The notes below the pieces were generated by a model. The model made no database searches, had not been told where the DNA came from, and worked only from the letters and a program-made list of their open reading frames with translations. 13,125 nucleotides of DNA, taken from contig UQVT01000045.1 of the NCBI GenBank assembly GCA_900544465.1, positions 1 to 13,125 of the forward strand. Reading direction: 5' to 3'. Source of the DNA: an uncultured Collinsella sp. (GTDB lineage Bacteria > Actinomycetota > Coriobacteriia > Coriobacteriales > Coriobacteriaceae). This document shows positions 7,364 to 13,125 of the stretch, piece after piece (positions within the stretch are counted from its first letter, which is position 1; every line of letters begins with the position of its first letter). The position numbers and the translations under genes were made by a program.

Positions 7364-8719
7364 TTAGTAGGTGCGATCGTTGAGCGTGCTCCAGAGCTTC
7401 TTGGACTCAGCCATGGTCCACGCGTTGATCTTTTCCTCATCAATGCCAACGAACTCGCGATCCTTGTACAGGACGCGGCCATTGATGATGGTGGTACGGC
7501 AGTTTTTGCCCATCATGCCAAAGAGCATGTGACCGTCGATGTTCTCCTCACTCAGCGGCGTAAAGGGCTTGTAGTCCATGACGATGACGTCGGCAGCGGC
7601 GCCGGCCTCGAGCACACCGAGTTTGCGATCGAAGTACTTGCTCGCCATCTTGGCGTTGTTCTCGAACAGCATGGTCATGGCCTCGCACCAGCCCACGTTG
7701 GGCATGGCGGCGTTGTGGCGCTGAATGATCAGGAAGACCTTGAGGCTCTCGAGCATATCGTGGGTGTAGGCGTCGGTGCCCATGCACACGGGGATGCCGC
7801 GGCGGAAGAACTCGAGCACGGGGGCGCAGCCCACGGCGTTGCCCATATTGGATTCGGGGTTGTTGACGAGCCAAGTGCCGGACTCCTTGACGATATCCAT
7901 CTCGGCGGGCGTCACGTGGATGCAGTGACCCAGCATGGTGTCGGGACCAAGCAGGTTGTGCTGCAGCAGGCGCTCGACGGGGCTGATGCCACCGCGGTTG
8001 AGGCGGGAGTCCCACACGTCGTTCATGCCCTCGCACACGTGGATGTGGAAGCCGGTCAGACCGTTGTTGGCTTCGGCCATCTTATCCATGGTCTCGTCCG
8101 AAAGCGTAAAGGTGGCGTGACCGCCAAACATTGCGGCGATCATGTGGTTGTCGTTATCGCGACGCTCCTTGGCGGCCCACTGGGCAAACTCGGCGTTCTC
8201 GGCAATGGCCTGGTCGCATTTTTCCTGACCGCGGCGATCGGAGACCTCGTAGCACAGGCACGAACGCATGCCCAGCTCCTGAGCGGCATCCTTAATGGTA
8301 AAGAGGCTACCAGGAATCTCGCGGAAGCTCGCGTGGTGATCGAAGATCGTGGTGACGCCATCGCGGATGGAGTCCAAAATCGTGGCATAGGCACTGGCCT
8401 TGGTGCCGTCGAGCGTCAGGTTGTCGTCGATCTTCCACCACTGCTGCTCAAGATTCTCCAGGAAGCTGGTGGGGTTGCAGCCCTTAATGGCAAGGCCGCG
8501 GGCCAGACCCGAGTAGATGTGGGTGTGGCAGTTGATGAGTCCGGGCATGATGAGGTTGCCCTGGGCATCGACGTACTCGGCATCCGGGTACTTGGCCTTG
8601 AGCTCGCACTCGGGACCTACTTCGACGATCGTATCTCCGTCAATGGCGACCGCACCGTTTGGAATGAACGGGGCCTGAGCATTGCGGGTAAAGACGGAAC
8701 CGTTAGCGACCAGAAGCAT
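7364..8719 (-). CDS. ssnA: SsnA-type aminohydrolase (amidohydrolase superfamily)
   Basis: The 451-residue protein matches SsnA in length (about 440) and in the metal-site motifs of the TrzA/AtzB/guanine deaminase branch of amidohydrolases. These are NCHTHIYSGLARG with H65 and H67, H201 in GGHATF, FHIHVCE at 224-230 (H227, E230), GHCIH with H265 and H268, and MGTDAY with D316. These ligands would hold one divalent metal that activates water to deaminate a ring amino group. SsnA is a conserved neighbour of ygfK and xdhD in selenium- and purine-linked clusters; its exact substrate is not established to my knowledge, and an aminated purine or a ring-opened product is the likely class. The start at 8719 is preferred over an ATG six codons upstream because AAGGGAG lies five bases before it (8725-8731). 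It is the second gene of the operon, 195 bp after the permease. Confidence 0.92.
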   Translation of the reverse strand: MLLVANGSVFTRNAQAPFIPNGAVAIDGDTIVEVGPECELKAKYPDAEYVDAQGNLIMPGLINCHTHIYSGLARGLAIKGCNPTSFLENLEQQWWKIDDNLTLDGTKASAYATILDSIRDGVTTIFDHHASFREIPGSLFTIKDAAQELGMRSCLCYEVSDRRGQEKCDQAIAENAEFAQWAAKERRDNDNHMIAAMFGGHATFTLSDETMDKMAEANNGLTGFHIHVCEGMNDVWDSRLNRGGISPVERLLQHNLLGPDTMLGHCIHVTPAEMDIVKESGTWLVNNPESNMGNAVGCAPVLEFFRRGIPVCMGTDAYTHDMLESLKVFLIIQRHNAAMPNVGWCEAMTMLFENNAKMASKYFDRKLGVLEAGAAADVIVMDYKPFTPLSEENIDGHMLFGMMGKNCRTTIINGRVLYKDREFVGIDEEKINAWTMAESKKLWSTLNDRTY

Positions 8720-8818
8720 GAATGCTCCCTTCAACATCAGGGGCGGGGTTTGACACCTCTGACATGGCGGAGTGCGAAGCGCCGGCCTACACCGGAAACG
8801 GGCCCTCTCCCGTCAACG

Positions 8819-8898
8819 CTTCACCAAAGGGACAAACCCTTTGAAGTGCGGCTTGGCGCCGCATGGCGTCGGCGGACGAGGCGATGCGTCCGCCGACG
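8819..8898 (-). other. Cluster of three RNA hairpins between the permease gene and ssnA
   Basis: In the direction of the operon, a perfect 12-bp stem with an 8-base loop (8898-8887 with 8878-8867) comes 16 bp after the permease stop. A 5-bp stem follows (8862-8858 with 8852-8848), then a roughly 10-bp stem with a 2-base bulge (8846-8837 with 8831-8819). No T run follows the strong stem. The layout repeats that of the gap between ssnA and ygfK, although the sequences are not the same. It may protect or process the upstream message, or allow partial termination. Confidence 0.6.
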
Positions 8899-8914
8899 AA
8901 TAGCACCGAATTGG

Positions 8915-10309
8915 TTACTTCTTGCTCTCGGGCAAGACCAGATCCACGGCAGCGTCCTTGGCAGCATCGATGTGCTGAGCCACGACCGGCGTCTGCGGAA
9001 GGATCAGGTTAAGGACAATGGCCATGATGGCGGTGGGGGTTACGGCATTGGAGCCGATGACGGTGGACACCCAGGCGGGCATACCCTCGCCGGCAAGGCA
9101 ACCGCTGGCCATCCAGATACCCAGGCCAAAGACGACGGAGGTGCCGACGATAGTGGTAGTGCGCTGCGTGAGGCCCTCGCGGGTGAACATGCGCACGCCG
9201 TTCATGGTGATAGTGCCAAAGACGCCGACGGTCGCGCCGCCGATGACGGGCTGCGGGATAGCGGAAAGGACGGCAGAGAGCTGCGGGAACAGACCGGCGA
9301 TGGCAAAGACGGCCGCGATGATCACAAAGACCCACTTGTTGACGACCTTGTTGGAGCAGATGATGCCCACGTTCTGGCCAAGGGCGCTGGTGGGAAGACC
9401 GCCCAGCAGGCCGCCGACCATAGAGGTGAGGCCCTGGGACACGATAGCGCCGGAGAGCTCGCGCTCGGTGGGCATACGGTCGATGGAGCCCAGGCAGGCG
9501 GCGGAGACGTCGCCGATAACCTGGATGGCGACCATGGGGAACACGACGGCGAGGGTAATGCAGACCTCGGGATCAAACTCGAGCGCGTAGGGCATGAGCT
9601 TGGGAAGGGCGAAGACCTGAGCGGTGGCGACGCTGGAGAAGTCGATCATGCCAAAGGGGATGGAGACGATCATGCCGACAATCATGCCAAAGAACACGGA
9701 TCCCAGCTTGAGCGTGCCCTTGCCAAAGTTGGCGAGCGCAAAGACCACGGCGAAGGTGATAAGAGCGACGCACCAGGCCTGCGGGGTGCCCCACAGCGGC
9801 GTACCCATACCGCCGGCCATATACTTGACAGCCGTGGGATAGAGAGAGACGCCAATGGAGAAGATGACCGTACCGGTCACGACAGGCGGGAACAGCCACT
9901 TGATCTTGCTGTAGGCCAGACCAAAGAGGACCGCGACGGCGCCACCGACGATCTCGCCGCCCAGCAGCGCACCAAAGCTAAAGCCCGAGGCACCCATGGC
10001 CTGCAGGGCCGGCAGGAACGCGAACGAAACGCCCATGACGATGGGCAGGCCGCCGCCGATGCGACGGAAGGGAGCGAAGGCCTGAAGGGCCGTATCGATC
10101 GCCGAAAGAATGAGGGCGACCTGGATGATGTCGGTGCTCTGCTGGCTATTAAAGCCGTAGACGCCGGCCATGATGACCGCCGGGGTAATGATGCCGGCAA
10201 ACGATGCCAGTACGTGCTGAAGGGCACACGGGATCATTTCCTTAACGGGAGGCATGCCTTCGCGAGTGAACAGGGCTTCAGTGCCGTTCGTAACCGTCTC
10301 CTGGGTCAT
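8915..10309 (-). CDS. NCS2 (NAT) family nucleobase permease, uracil/xanthine/urate type
   Basis: This 464-residue protein is almost wholly hydrophobic after residue 25, consistent with the 14-helix NCS2 fold in the cytoplasmic membrane. Family marks are QH in helix 1 (Q31-H32), the D267 of the helix-8 GD motif, the loop GLPTSALGQNVG (303-315) that contains the NAT signature Q312-N313, and proline-rich half-helices. It heads the operon and would supply the purine used by SsnA, XdhD and YgfK. By alignment from memory to E. coli XanQ, the proton-linked carboxylates E272 and D304 correspond here to Q263 and Q292, which is unusual (see findings). The ATG at 10309 has GGTGG about five bases upstream. 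A sigma70-like promoter lies about 90 bp upstream. Specificity among xanthine, urate and uracil is not resolvable from sequence. Confidence 0.9.
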   Translation of the reverse strand: MTQETVTNGTEALFTREGMPPVKEMIPCALQHVLASFAGIITPAVIMAGVYGFNSQQSTDIIQVALILSAIDTALQAFAPFRRIGGGLPIVMGVSFAFLPALQAMGASGFSFGALLGGEIVGGAVAVLFGLAYSKIKWLFPPVVTGTVIFSIGVSLYPTAVKYMAGGMGTPLWGTPQAWCVALITFAVVFALANFGKGTLKLGSVFFGMIVGMIVSIPFGMIDFSSVATAQVFALPKLMPYALEFDPEVCITLAVVFPMVAIQVIGDVSAACLGSIDRMPTERELSGAIVSQGLTSMVGGLLGGLPTSALGQNVGIICSNKVVNKWVFVIIAAVFAIAGLFPQLSAVLSAIPQPVIGGATVGVFGTITMNGVRMFTREGLTQRTTTIVGTSVVFGLGIWMASGCLAGEGMPAWVSTVIGSNAVTPTAIMAIVLNLILPQTPVVAQHIDAAKDAAVDLVLPESKK

Positions 10310-10396
10310 TTGACCACCAATCCTCGAAGTAGTTGTTTTCGCATCTAACGCTCTATTGTGACGCAGTGCGGGGTTGAGGTTGTGCCTTCATTGCAT

Positions 10397-10425
10397 ATCG
10401 TATTAAAGATGATTCTCATTCTCAA
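10397..10425 (-). promoter_or_regulatory. Probable sigma70 promoter of the purine operon
   Basis: The minus strand has TTGAGA (10425-10420), a 17-bp spacer and TACGAT (10402-10397). Transcription would begin near 10390, leaving a leader of about 80 nt before the permease ATG. It lies in an AT-rich block that contrasts with the GC-rich genes around it. Confidence 0.55.
10405..10423 (-). promoter_or_regulatory. Fur-box-like sequence inside the operon promoter
   Basis: The minus strand reads GAGAATGAGAATCATCTTT, which matches the 19-bp Fur consensus GATAATGATAATCATTATC at 14 positions. It lies between the candidate -35 and -10 elements, where a bound repressor would block polymerase. AT-rich background makes chance resemblance possible. 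Confidence 0.35.
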
Positions 10426-10648
10426 TAATAATTTTTTGTTATCAGACTATTCTTCAGCTGAAATAACGTATTTCCGCAGGTCAGGAAAGTGTCTGGTCAA
10501 AATAACATCTAACTTTTCTTTTGATCAACCGTTTACCGCTAAATTCCTACCGTTCGTCTGCATTACGCAATGTACCTGCGGATATACGAGATGATGGGCA
10601 GCGTGTTACCATGAGAAAAAATTGTTATGAACATTTCCGATTTCACCC

Positions 10649-10655
10649 AAAGGAG
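10649..10655 (+). promoter_or_regulatory. Ribosome binding site that fixes the GTG start of the regulator
   Basis: AAAGGAG is followed six bases later by GTG at 10662. In-frame ATG codons upstream (10611 and 10521) have no such site, so the GTG is preferred. Confidence 0.75.
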
Positions 10656-10661
10656 TTGCCC

Positions 10662-11318
10662 GTGAACGAGACCGTACGTCGCTTTTTGCCGATGGTCGAT
10701 TTTCTGGAGCAGATACTCGGCAAAAACAGCGAAATCGTGCTGCACGATTTCTCGGATCCCGACCATGCCATCGTCGATATTCGCAACGGCATCGTGAGCG
10801 GCCGCAAGGTCGGCGGTCCCGCCACCGATCTGGCACTCAAGATCATGCACGACGCCAAGTATCGCGACCTGCCGTTTATTACGGGCTACGAGGGGCGCGG
10901 TGCCGGCGGCAAAACGTTGGAGTCAGCGACGTACTTTATCCGCGAGAATGACGAGATCGTCGGTATGCTCTGCGTCAACACCGACCTCTCGACCGTGCGC
11001 TCCATCAACGCCATGGCGCAGCAGCTCATGGCGTGCTTCGACGCGGCGCCGACGCGCACAGAGCCCGCGTCTATCGAGGTCGAAAGCCTTTCGGAGTCCA
11101 CGCAGGAGCTCATCGACCGCAGTATTGCCGAGCTGCTGAGCGCGCGCGGGCTGGATGTAGCGTCGCTTGGTCAGAGCGACCGCGTGGACGTCATTCGCCA
11201 CCTCAACGGCAACGGGGTGTTCATGCTCAAGGGCGCCGTGGCCTGCGCCGCCACCGCGCTGGGTATCTCGGAGCCCAGCGTCTACCGCTACCTGCAAAAA
11301 GTCCGAAAGGAAGGCTAA
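10662..11318 (+). CDS. YheO-family transcriptional regulator (PAS_6 plus C-terminal HTH)
   Basis: The 218-residue product has the two-part plan of the YheO/DauR family. Residues 1-125 form a PAS-like sensor with marks EIVLHDFSDP (24-33), IRNGIVSGRKVGGPATD (40-56) and MLCVNTDLS (102-110). Residues 145-218 form the DNA-binding part, with GVFMLKGAVACAATALG then ISEPSVYRYLQKV as the helix-turn-helix (190-214). Family members are cytosolic; DauR controls D-arginine/D-lysine use, but most have no known ligand. The gene is divergent from the permease operon and shares its control region, so it is the best candidate for its regulator. The GTG start is chosen for the AAAGGAG six bases upstream; ATG codons at 10611 or 10521 would add 17 or 47 residues unlike the family. 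Repressor or activator mode cannot be told from sequence. Confidence 0.87.
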   Translation: MNETVRRFLPMVDFLEQILGKNSEIVLHDFSDPDHAIVDIRNGIVSGRKVGGPATDLALKIMHDAKYRDLPFITGYEGRGAGGKTLESATYFIRENDEIVGMLCVNTDLSTVRSINAMAQQLMACFDAAPTRTEPASIEVESLSESTQELIDRSIAELLSARGLDVASLGQSDRVDVIRHLNGNGVFMLKGAVACAATALGISEPSVYRYLQKVRKEG

Positions 11319-11365
11319 CGAGCAAAATGAAGCGCGGCTCCACAAGCGATCCGTCACTTAACAAA

Positions 11366-11401
11366 AGACCCTGCAGCTCGCACGCGCTGCAGGGTCTTTT
11401 T
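11366..11401. terminator. Bidirectional rho-independent terminator
   Basis: A perfect 12-bp stem (11366-11377 with 11386-11397, 8-base loop) is followed by TTTT on the plus strand and preceded by ACAAAA, which reads TTTTGT on the minus strand. It lies between the converging ends of the regulator gene and ridA and can serve both. Confidence 0.9.
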
Positions 11402-11430
11402 GCATGTCATGTTTAGTTGTGGCCAACACC

Positions 11431-11808
11431 TTAGAGGGCGGCGACGACCTCGATCTCGACCAGACCGCCAGCCGGAAGGGCGGCAACCTGGAAGGCGCTG
11501 CGCGCGGGGAACGGGGCCTCGAACTTGGAGGCGTAGATCTCGTTCACGGCGGCGAAGTCGGCGATGTCGGCCAGGTAGACCGTGGTCTTGACGACATCGG
11601 CAAAGGTGGCGCCGGCAGCGGTCAGCAGGGCCTCGACGTTAGCAAGGGACTGCTTGGCCTGGGCCTCGACGCCCTCGGGCATCTTGCCGGTCGCGGGGTC
11701 GATGCCCAGCTGGCCGGACAGGAACACCATGTTGCCGGCCTGGATACCGGGGGAATACGGGCCGATGGCGGCCGGTGCGTTATCGGAAGACACGACGGTC
11801 TTGCTCAT
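11431..11808 (-). CDS. ridA: RidA family enamine/imine deaminase
   Basis: The 125-residue protein has the standard RidA length and marks: IGPYSP (15-20, Y18), SGQLGIDPATG (31-41), ANVEALLTAAGA (56-67), the PARSAF loop with R103 that binds the substrate carboxylate, and VEIEVVA at the end (E118/E120). RidA trimers in the cytosol hydrolyse 2-aminoacrylate and related imines released by PLP enzymes, protecting them from damage. The start at 11808 has AAGGAG six bases upstream; an in-frame ATG at 12009 would add 67 residues that run through the promoter and is rejected. It faces the YheO-type regulator tail to tail and has its own promoter. Nearby purine genes hint at a link through diaminopropionate breakdown, but RidA is also a housekeeping protein. 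Confidence 0.95.
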   Translation of the reverse strand: MSKTVVSSDNAPAAIGPYSPGIQAGNMVFLSGQLGIDPATGKMPEGVEAQAKQSLANVEALLTAAGATFADVVKTTVYLADIADFAAVNEIYASKFEAPFPARSAFQVAALPAGGLVEIEVVAAL

Positions 11809-11896
11809 GTTTTTCTCCTTACGATCAGATAGAGAGCGTGAGCGCGGCGTTCGCACCGGGAGGCACAATTCGGTCTGAACACCGCGCTTGATTGGG

Positions 11897-11925
11897 ATAG
11901 TACTCAAGGTTTCCGTGCGATGCAA
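11897..11925 (-). promoter_or_regulatory. Sigma70 promoter of ridA
   Basis: The minus strand has TTGCAT (11925-11920), a 17-bp spacer and TACTAT (11902-11897). Transcription would begin near 11890 and leave a leader of about 80 nt before the ATG. The spacing and both hexamers are good matches. Confidence 0.65.
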
Positions 11926-12007
11926 GAATATTATCAGCTTGCGAGAATAATTTATCGCCCAACGGCACCTGTCGGCCGCTGAACGGCACGACCGGACGGT
12001 GAAGCTC

Positions 12008-12079
12008 AAAATGATCCGTTTCCCTCCGTCCCCATCGGATCAGGTAATCCATAGGGGACGGAGGGAAACGGGTCATTTT
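12008..12079 (+). repeat. Large palindrome: 26-bp stem, 20-bp loop (REP/MITE-like)
   Basis: The arms 12008-12033 and 12054-12079 are complementary over 26 bp, with a single T-G pair (12015 with 12072) that is a wobble only in plus-strand RNA. The arms contain CCGTTTCCCTCCGTCCCC and end in A and T runs. It lies between the divergent promoters of ridA and the U32 gene. No gene in the window needs a terminator here, so a dispersed palindromic repeat is more likely. The rest of the 377-bp gap (11809-12185) holds the ridA promoter and leader, a TATACT at 12148-12153 that may be the -10 of the next gene, and no gene. Confidence 0.8.
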
Positions 12080-12185
12080 TGCTGCAAGGACTGCTGAAGA
12101 CTTTATCCCGCTTGGAGCACGGGCATCGCCTGCCGCGACGGCACCACTATACTTTTGAATATCTGAGCATTTTGAAAGGCAGGAT

Positions 12186-13125
12186 ATGACCGCAATCGCC
12201 AGTCGAACCACCAACCGCAGGCCCGAGCTCTTGGCCCCCGCCGGAGGCCCGGAGCCCTTTGCCGCCGCGCTCGCCGCCGGGGCAGACGCCATCTACTGCG
12301 GCATGGGCAGCTTCAACGCACGCCGCAAGGCCACCAACTTTACCGACGAGGCCTTTGAGCAGGCCTGCCGCGCCGCGCATCTGGCCGGCTCGCGCGTCTA
12401 CGTCACGGTCAACATCGTCATCAAGCAGTCCGAGATGGCCGATGCGCTGCAGCTCATCCATCGCTGCTCCACGCTGGGCGCCGACGCCTTCATCATCCAG
12501 GACTGGGGCCTGTTCTTTGAGGTCAAGCGCACGATGCCCGGCATCGAGACGCATATCTCGACCCAGGCGAACATCCACGACGACCGCGGAACCCTTTGGT
12601 GCCGCGAGCAGGGCGCCGACCGCGTGACCCTCTCGCGCGAGCTTTCCATCGACGAGATTGCCGCCATTCACGATGCCGCGCCCGATGTGGACCTTGAGGT
12701 CTTTAGCCATGGCGCCATCTGCTTTTGCTACTCTGGCCTGTGTCTGCTTTCGAGCTTTGCCATGGCGGGACGATCGGCCAACCGTGGCATGTGCGCCCAG
12801 CCCTGTCGCTTGCCCTACGAGCTGATCGACGAGAACGGTCGCTCGCTCTCCCCTGCCGGTCGCGAGCGCGCGCTGTGCCCGCGTGACACCAACACCTCAC
12901 AACTTGTTCGCCGCCTGTATGACGCCGGCGCCGCGTCGCTCAAGCTCGAGGGCCGCATGAAGGCGCCCGATTACGTGTATTCCATCGTCGACGTGTATCG
13001 TCATCAGATTGATGACATGCTGGCCGGAACCACCGTTGCCAAGGACGAGAAAGCCGCCCGCCAGCGCCAGCTCAAGCGCTGCTTTAACCGCGACTTTACG
13101 CACGCCTATCAGGACGGCACCTCGG
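12186..13125 (+). CDS. Peptidase U32 family protein, probable Fe-S RNA hydroxylase (3' truncated)
   Basis: The frame is open from ATG 12186 to the window edge: 313 residues of the N-terminal part. The start has AAAGG six bases upstream. The protein begins with PELLAPAGGPEPFAAAL and AGADAIYCGMG, the usual opening of U32 proteins. It then carries ISTQANIHDD (a conserved TIM-barrel strand) and the U32 signature EVFSHGAICFCYSGLC (about 177-192), followed by two more cysteines in RGMCAQPCR. These four cysteine positions are the 4Fe-4S ligand area of TrhP and RlhA. KLEGRMKAPDYV and a FNRDFT motif near residue 300 follow. Despite the name, characterised members hydroxylate RNA: TrhP makes 5-hydroxyuridine in tRNA and RlhA acts on 23S rRNA C2501. 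Which one this is depends on the missing C-terminus (a DUF3656 domain would favour RlhA). It appears unrelated to the purine operon. Confidence 0.92.
   Translation, partial: MTAIASRTTNRRPELLAPAGGPEPFAAALAAGADAIYCGMGSFNARRKATNFTDEAFEQACRAAHLAGSRVYVTVNIVIKQSEMADALQLIHRCSTLGADAFIIQDWGLFFEVKRTMPGIETHISTQANIHDDRGTLWCREQGADRVTLSRELSIDEIAAIHDAAPDVDLEVFSHGAICFCYSGLCLLSSFAMAGRSANRGMCAQPCRLPYELIDENGRSLSPAGRERALCPRDTNTSQLVRRLYDAGAASLKLEGRMKAPDYVYSIVDVYRHQIDDMLAGTTVAKDEKAARQRQLKRCFNRDFTHAYQDGTS

Larger units (their letters stand above)
10310..10661. promoter_or_regulatory. AT-rich divergent control region between permease and regulator genes
   Basis: This 352-bp gap holds the permease promoter and the Fur-like sequence on its left side. 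Centre-right it contains the perfect 10-bp palindrome TTCAGCTGAA (10453-10462), and ATTACGCAAT near 10563-10572 is a near-palindrome. No clear plus-strand promoter with both elements was found for the regulator; TATACG at 10583-10588 is a possible -10 without a good -35. There is no convincing coding sequence. Its low GC content relative to the flanking genes suggests a region kept for DNA-protein contacts. Confidence 0.55.

Noticed and set aside
7529..10348. A 939-codon open frame on the plus strand opposite ssnA and the permease
   Set aside because: Same reason: it runs through two real genes and their hairpin-rich gap, and is highly biased to Asp/Gly/His/Lys in the region opposite the permease.
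11809..12009. N-terminal extension of RidA by 67 residues
   Set aside because: It would run through the ridA promoter and is not found in the family; the ATG at 11808 has AAGGAG at the right distance.
12008..12079. Rho-independent terminator
   Set aside because: The shape would allow it, but no gene in the window transcribes into it; it sits between two divergent genes.

Overview
The window looks like a piece of a GC-rich, Gram-positive anaerobe of the Coriobacteriia, most like a gut Collinsella. This is inferred from the strong G/C bias at third codon positions, the AGGAG-type ribosome binding sites and the gene set. No rRNA, tRNA or taxon-specific marker is present to prove it.

Layout, left to right: (1) 1-196 is the tail of a plus-strand gene that resembles the C-terminus of DUF559/Vsr-like endonuclease-fold proteins. 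(2) 197-933 has no convincing gene. It holds a regular array of eighteen 14-bp motifs in alternating orientation with a 62-bp period (270-810), then a minus-strand terminator (834-865). (3) 934-10309 is a five-gene minus-strand operon read from right to left: NCS2 nucleobase permease, SsnA-type aminohydrolase, YgfK-type flavin/Fe-S oxidoreductase, a four-cluster RnfB-like polyferredoxin, and a molybdenum hydroxylase of the XdhD / selenium-dependent type. (4) 10310-10661 is an unusually AT-rich divergent control region. (5) 10662-11318 is a plus-strand regulator of the YheO (PAS_6 plus HTH) family. (6) A bidirectional terminator (11366-11401) separates it from ridA, which is on the minus strand with a good sigma70 promoter. 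(7) A 26-bp stem palindrome sits between ridA and (8) a plus-strand U32 peptidase-family gene, probably an RNA hydroxylase, which runs off the right edge.

Working model: ssnA, ygfK and xdhD belong to the conserved gene cluster linked to anaerobic purine and urate breakdown in gut bacteria and to labile-selenium molybdenum hydroxylases. The permease would import a purine, SsnA would deaminate a ring intermediate, and the molybdenum hydroxylase would hydroxylate or reduce it. Electrons would pass through the 2Fe-2S domain and the polyferredoxin to or from the NAD(P)-linked flavoprotein YgfK. The usual FAD subunit (YgfM/XdhB type) is absent from the window, and the polyferredoxin occupies its place. 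The ring-opening and diaminopropionate genes of the pathway (hyuA, ygeW, ygeX, ygeY) are also not in this window. The most unusual items are the 62-bp alternating array, the FAD-subunit-free electron chain, and a permease in which both conserved membrane carboxylates appear to be glutamines.
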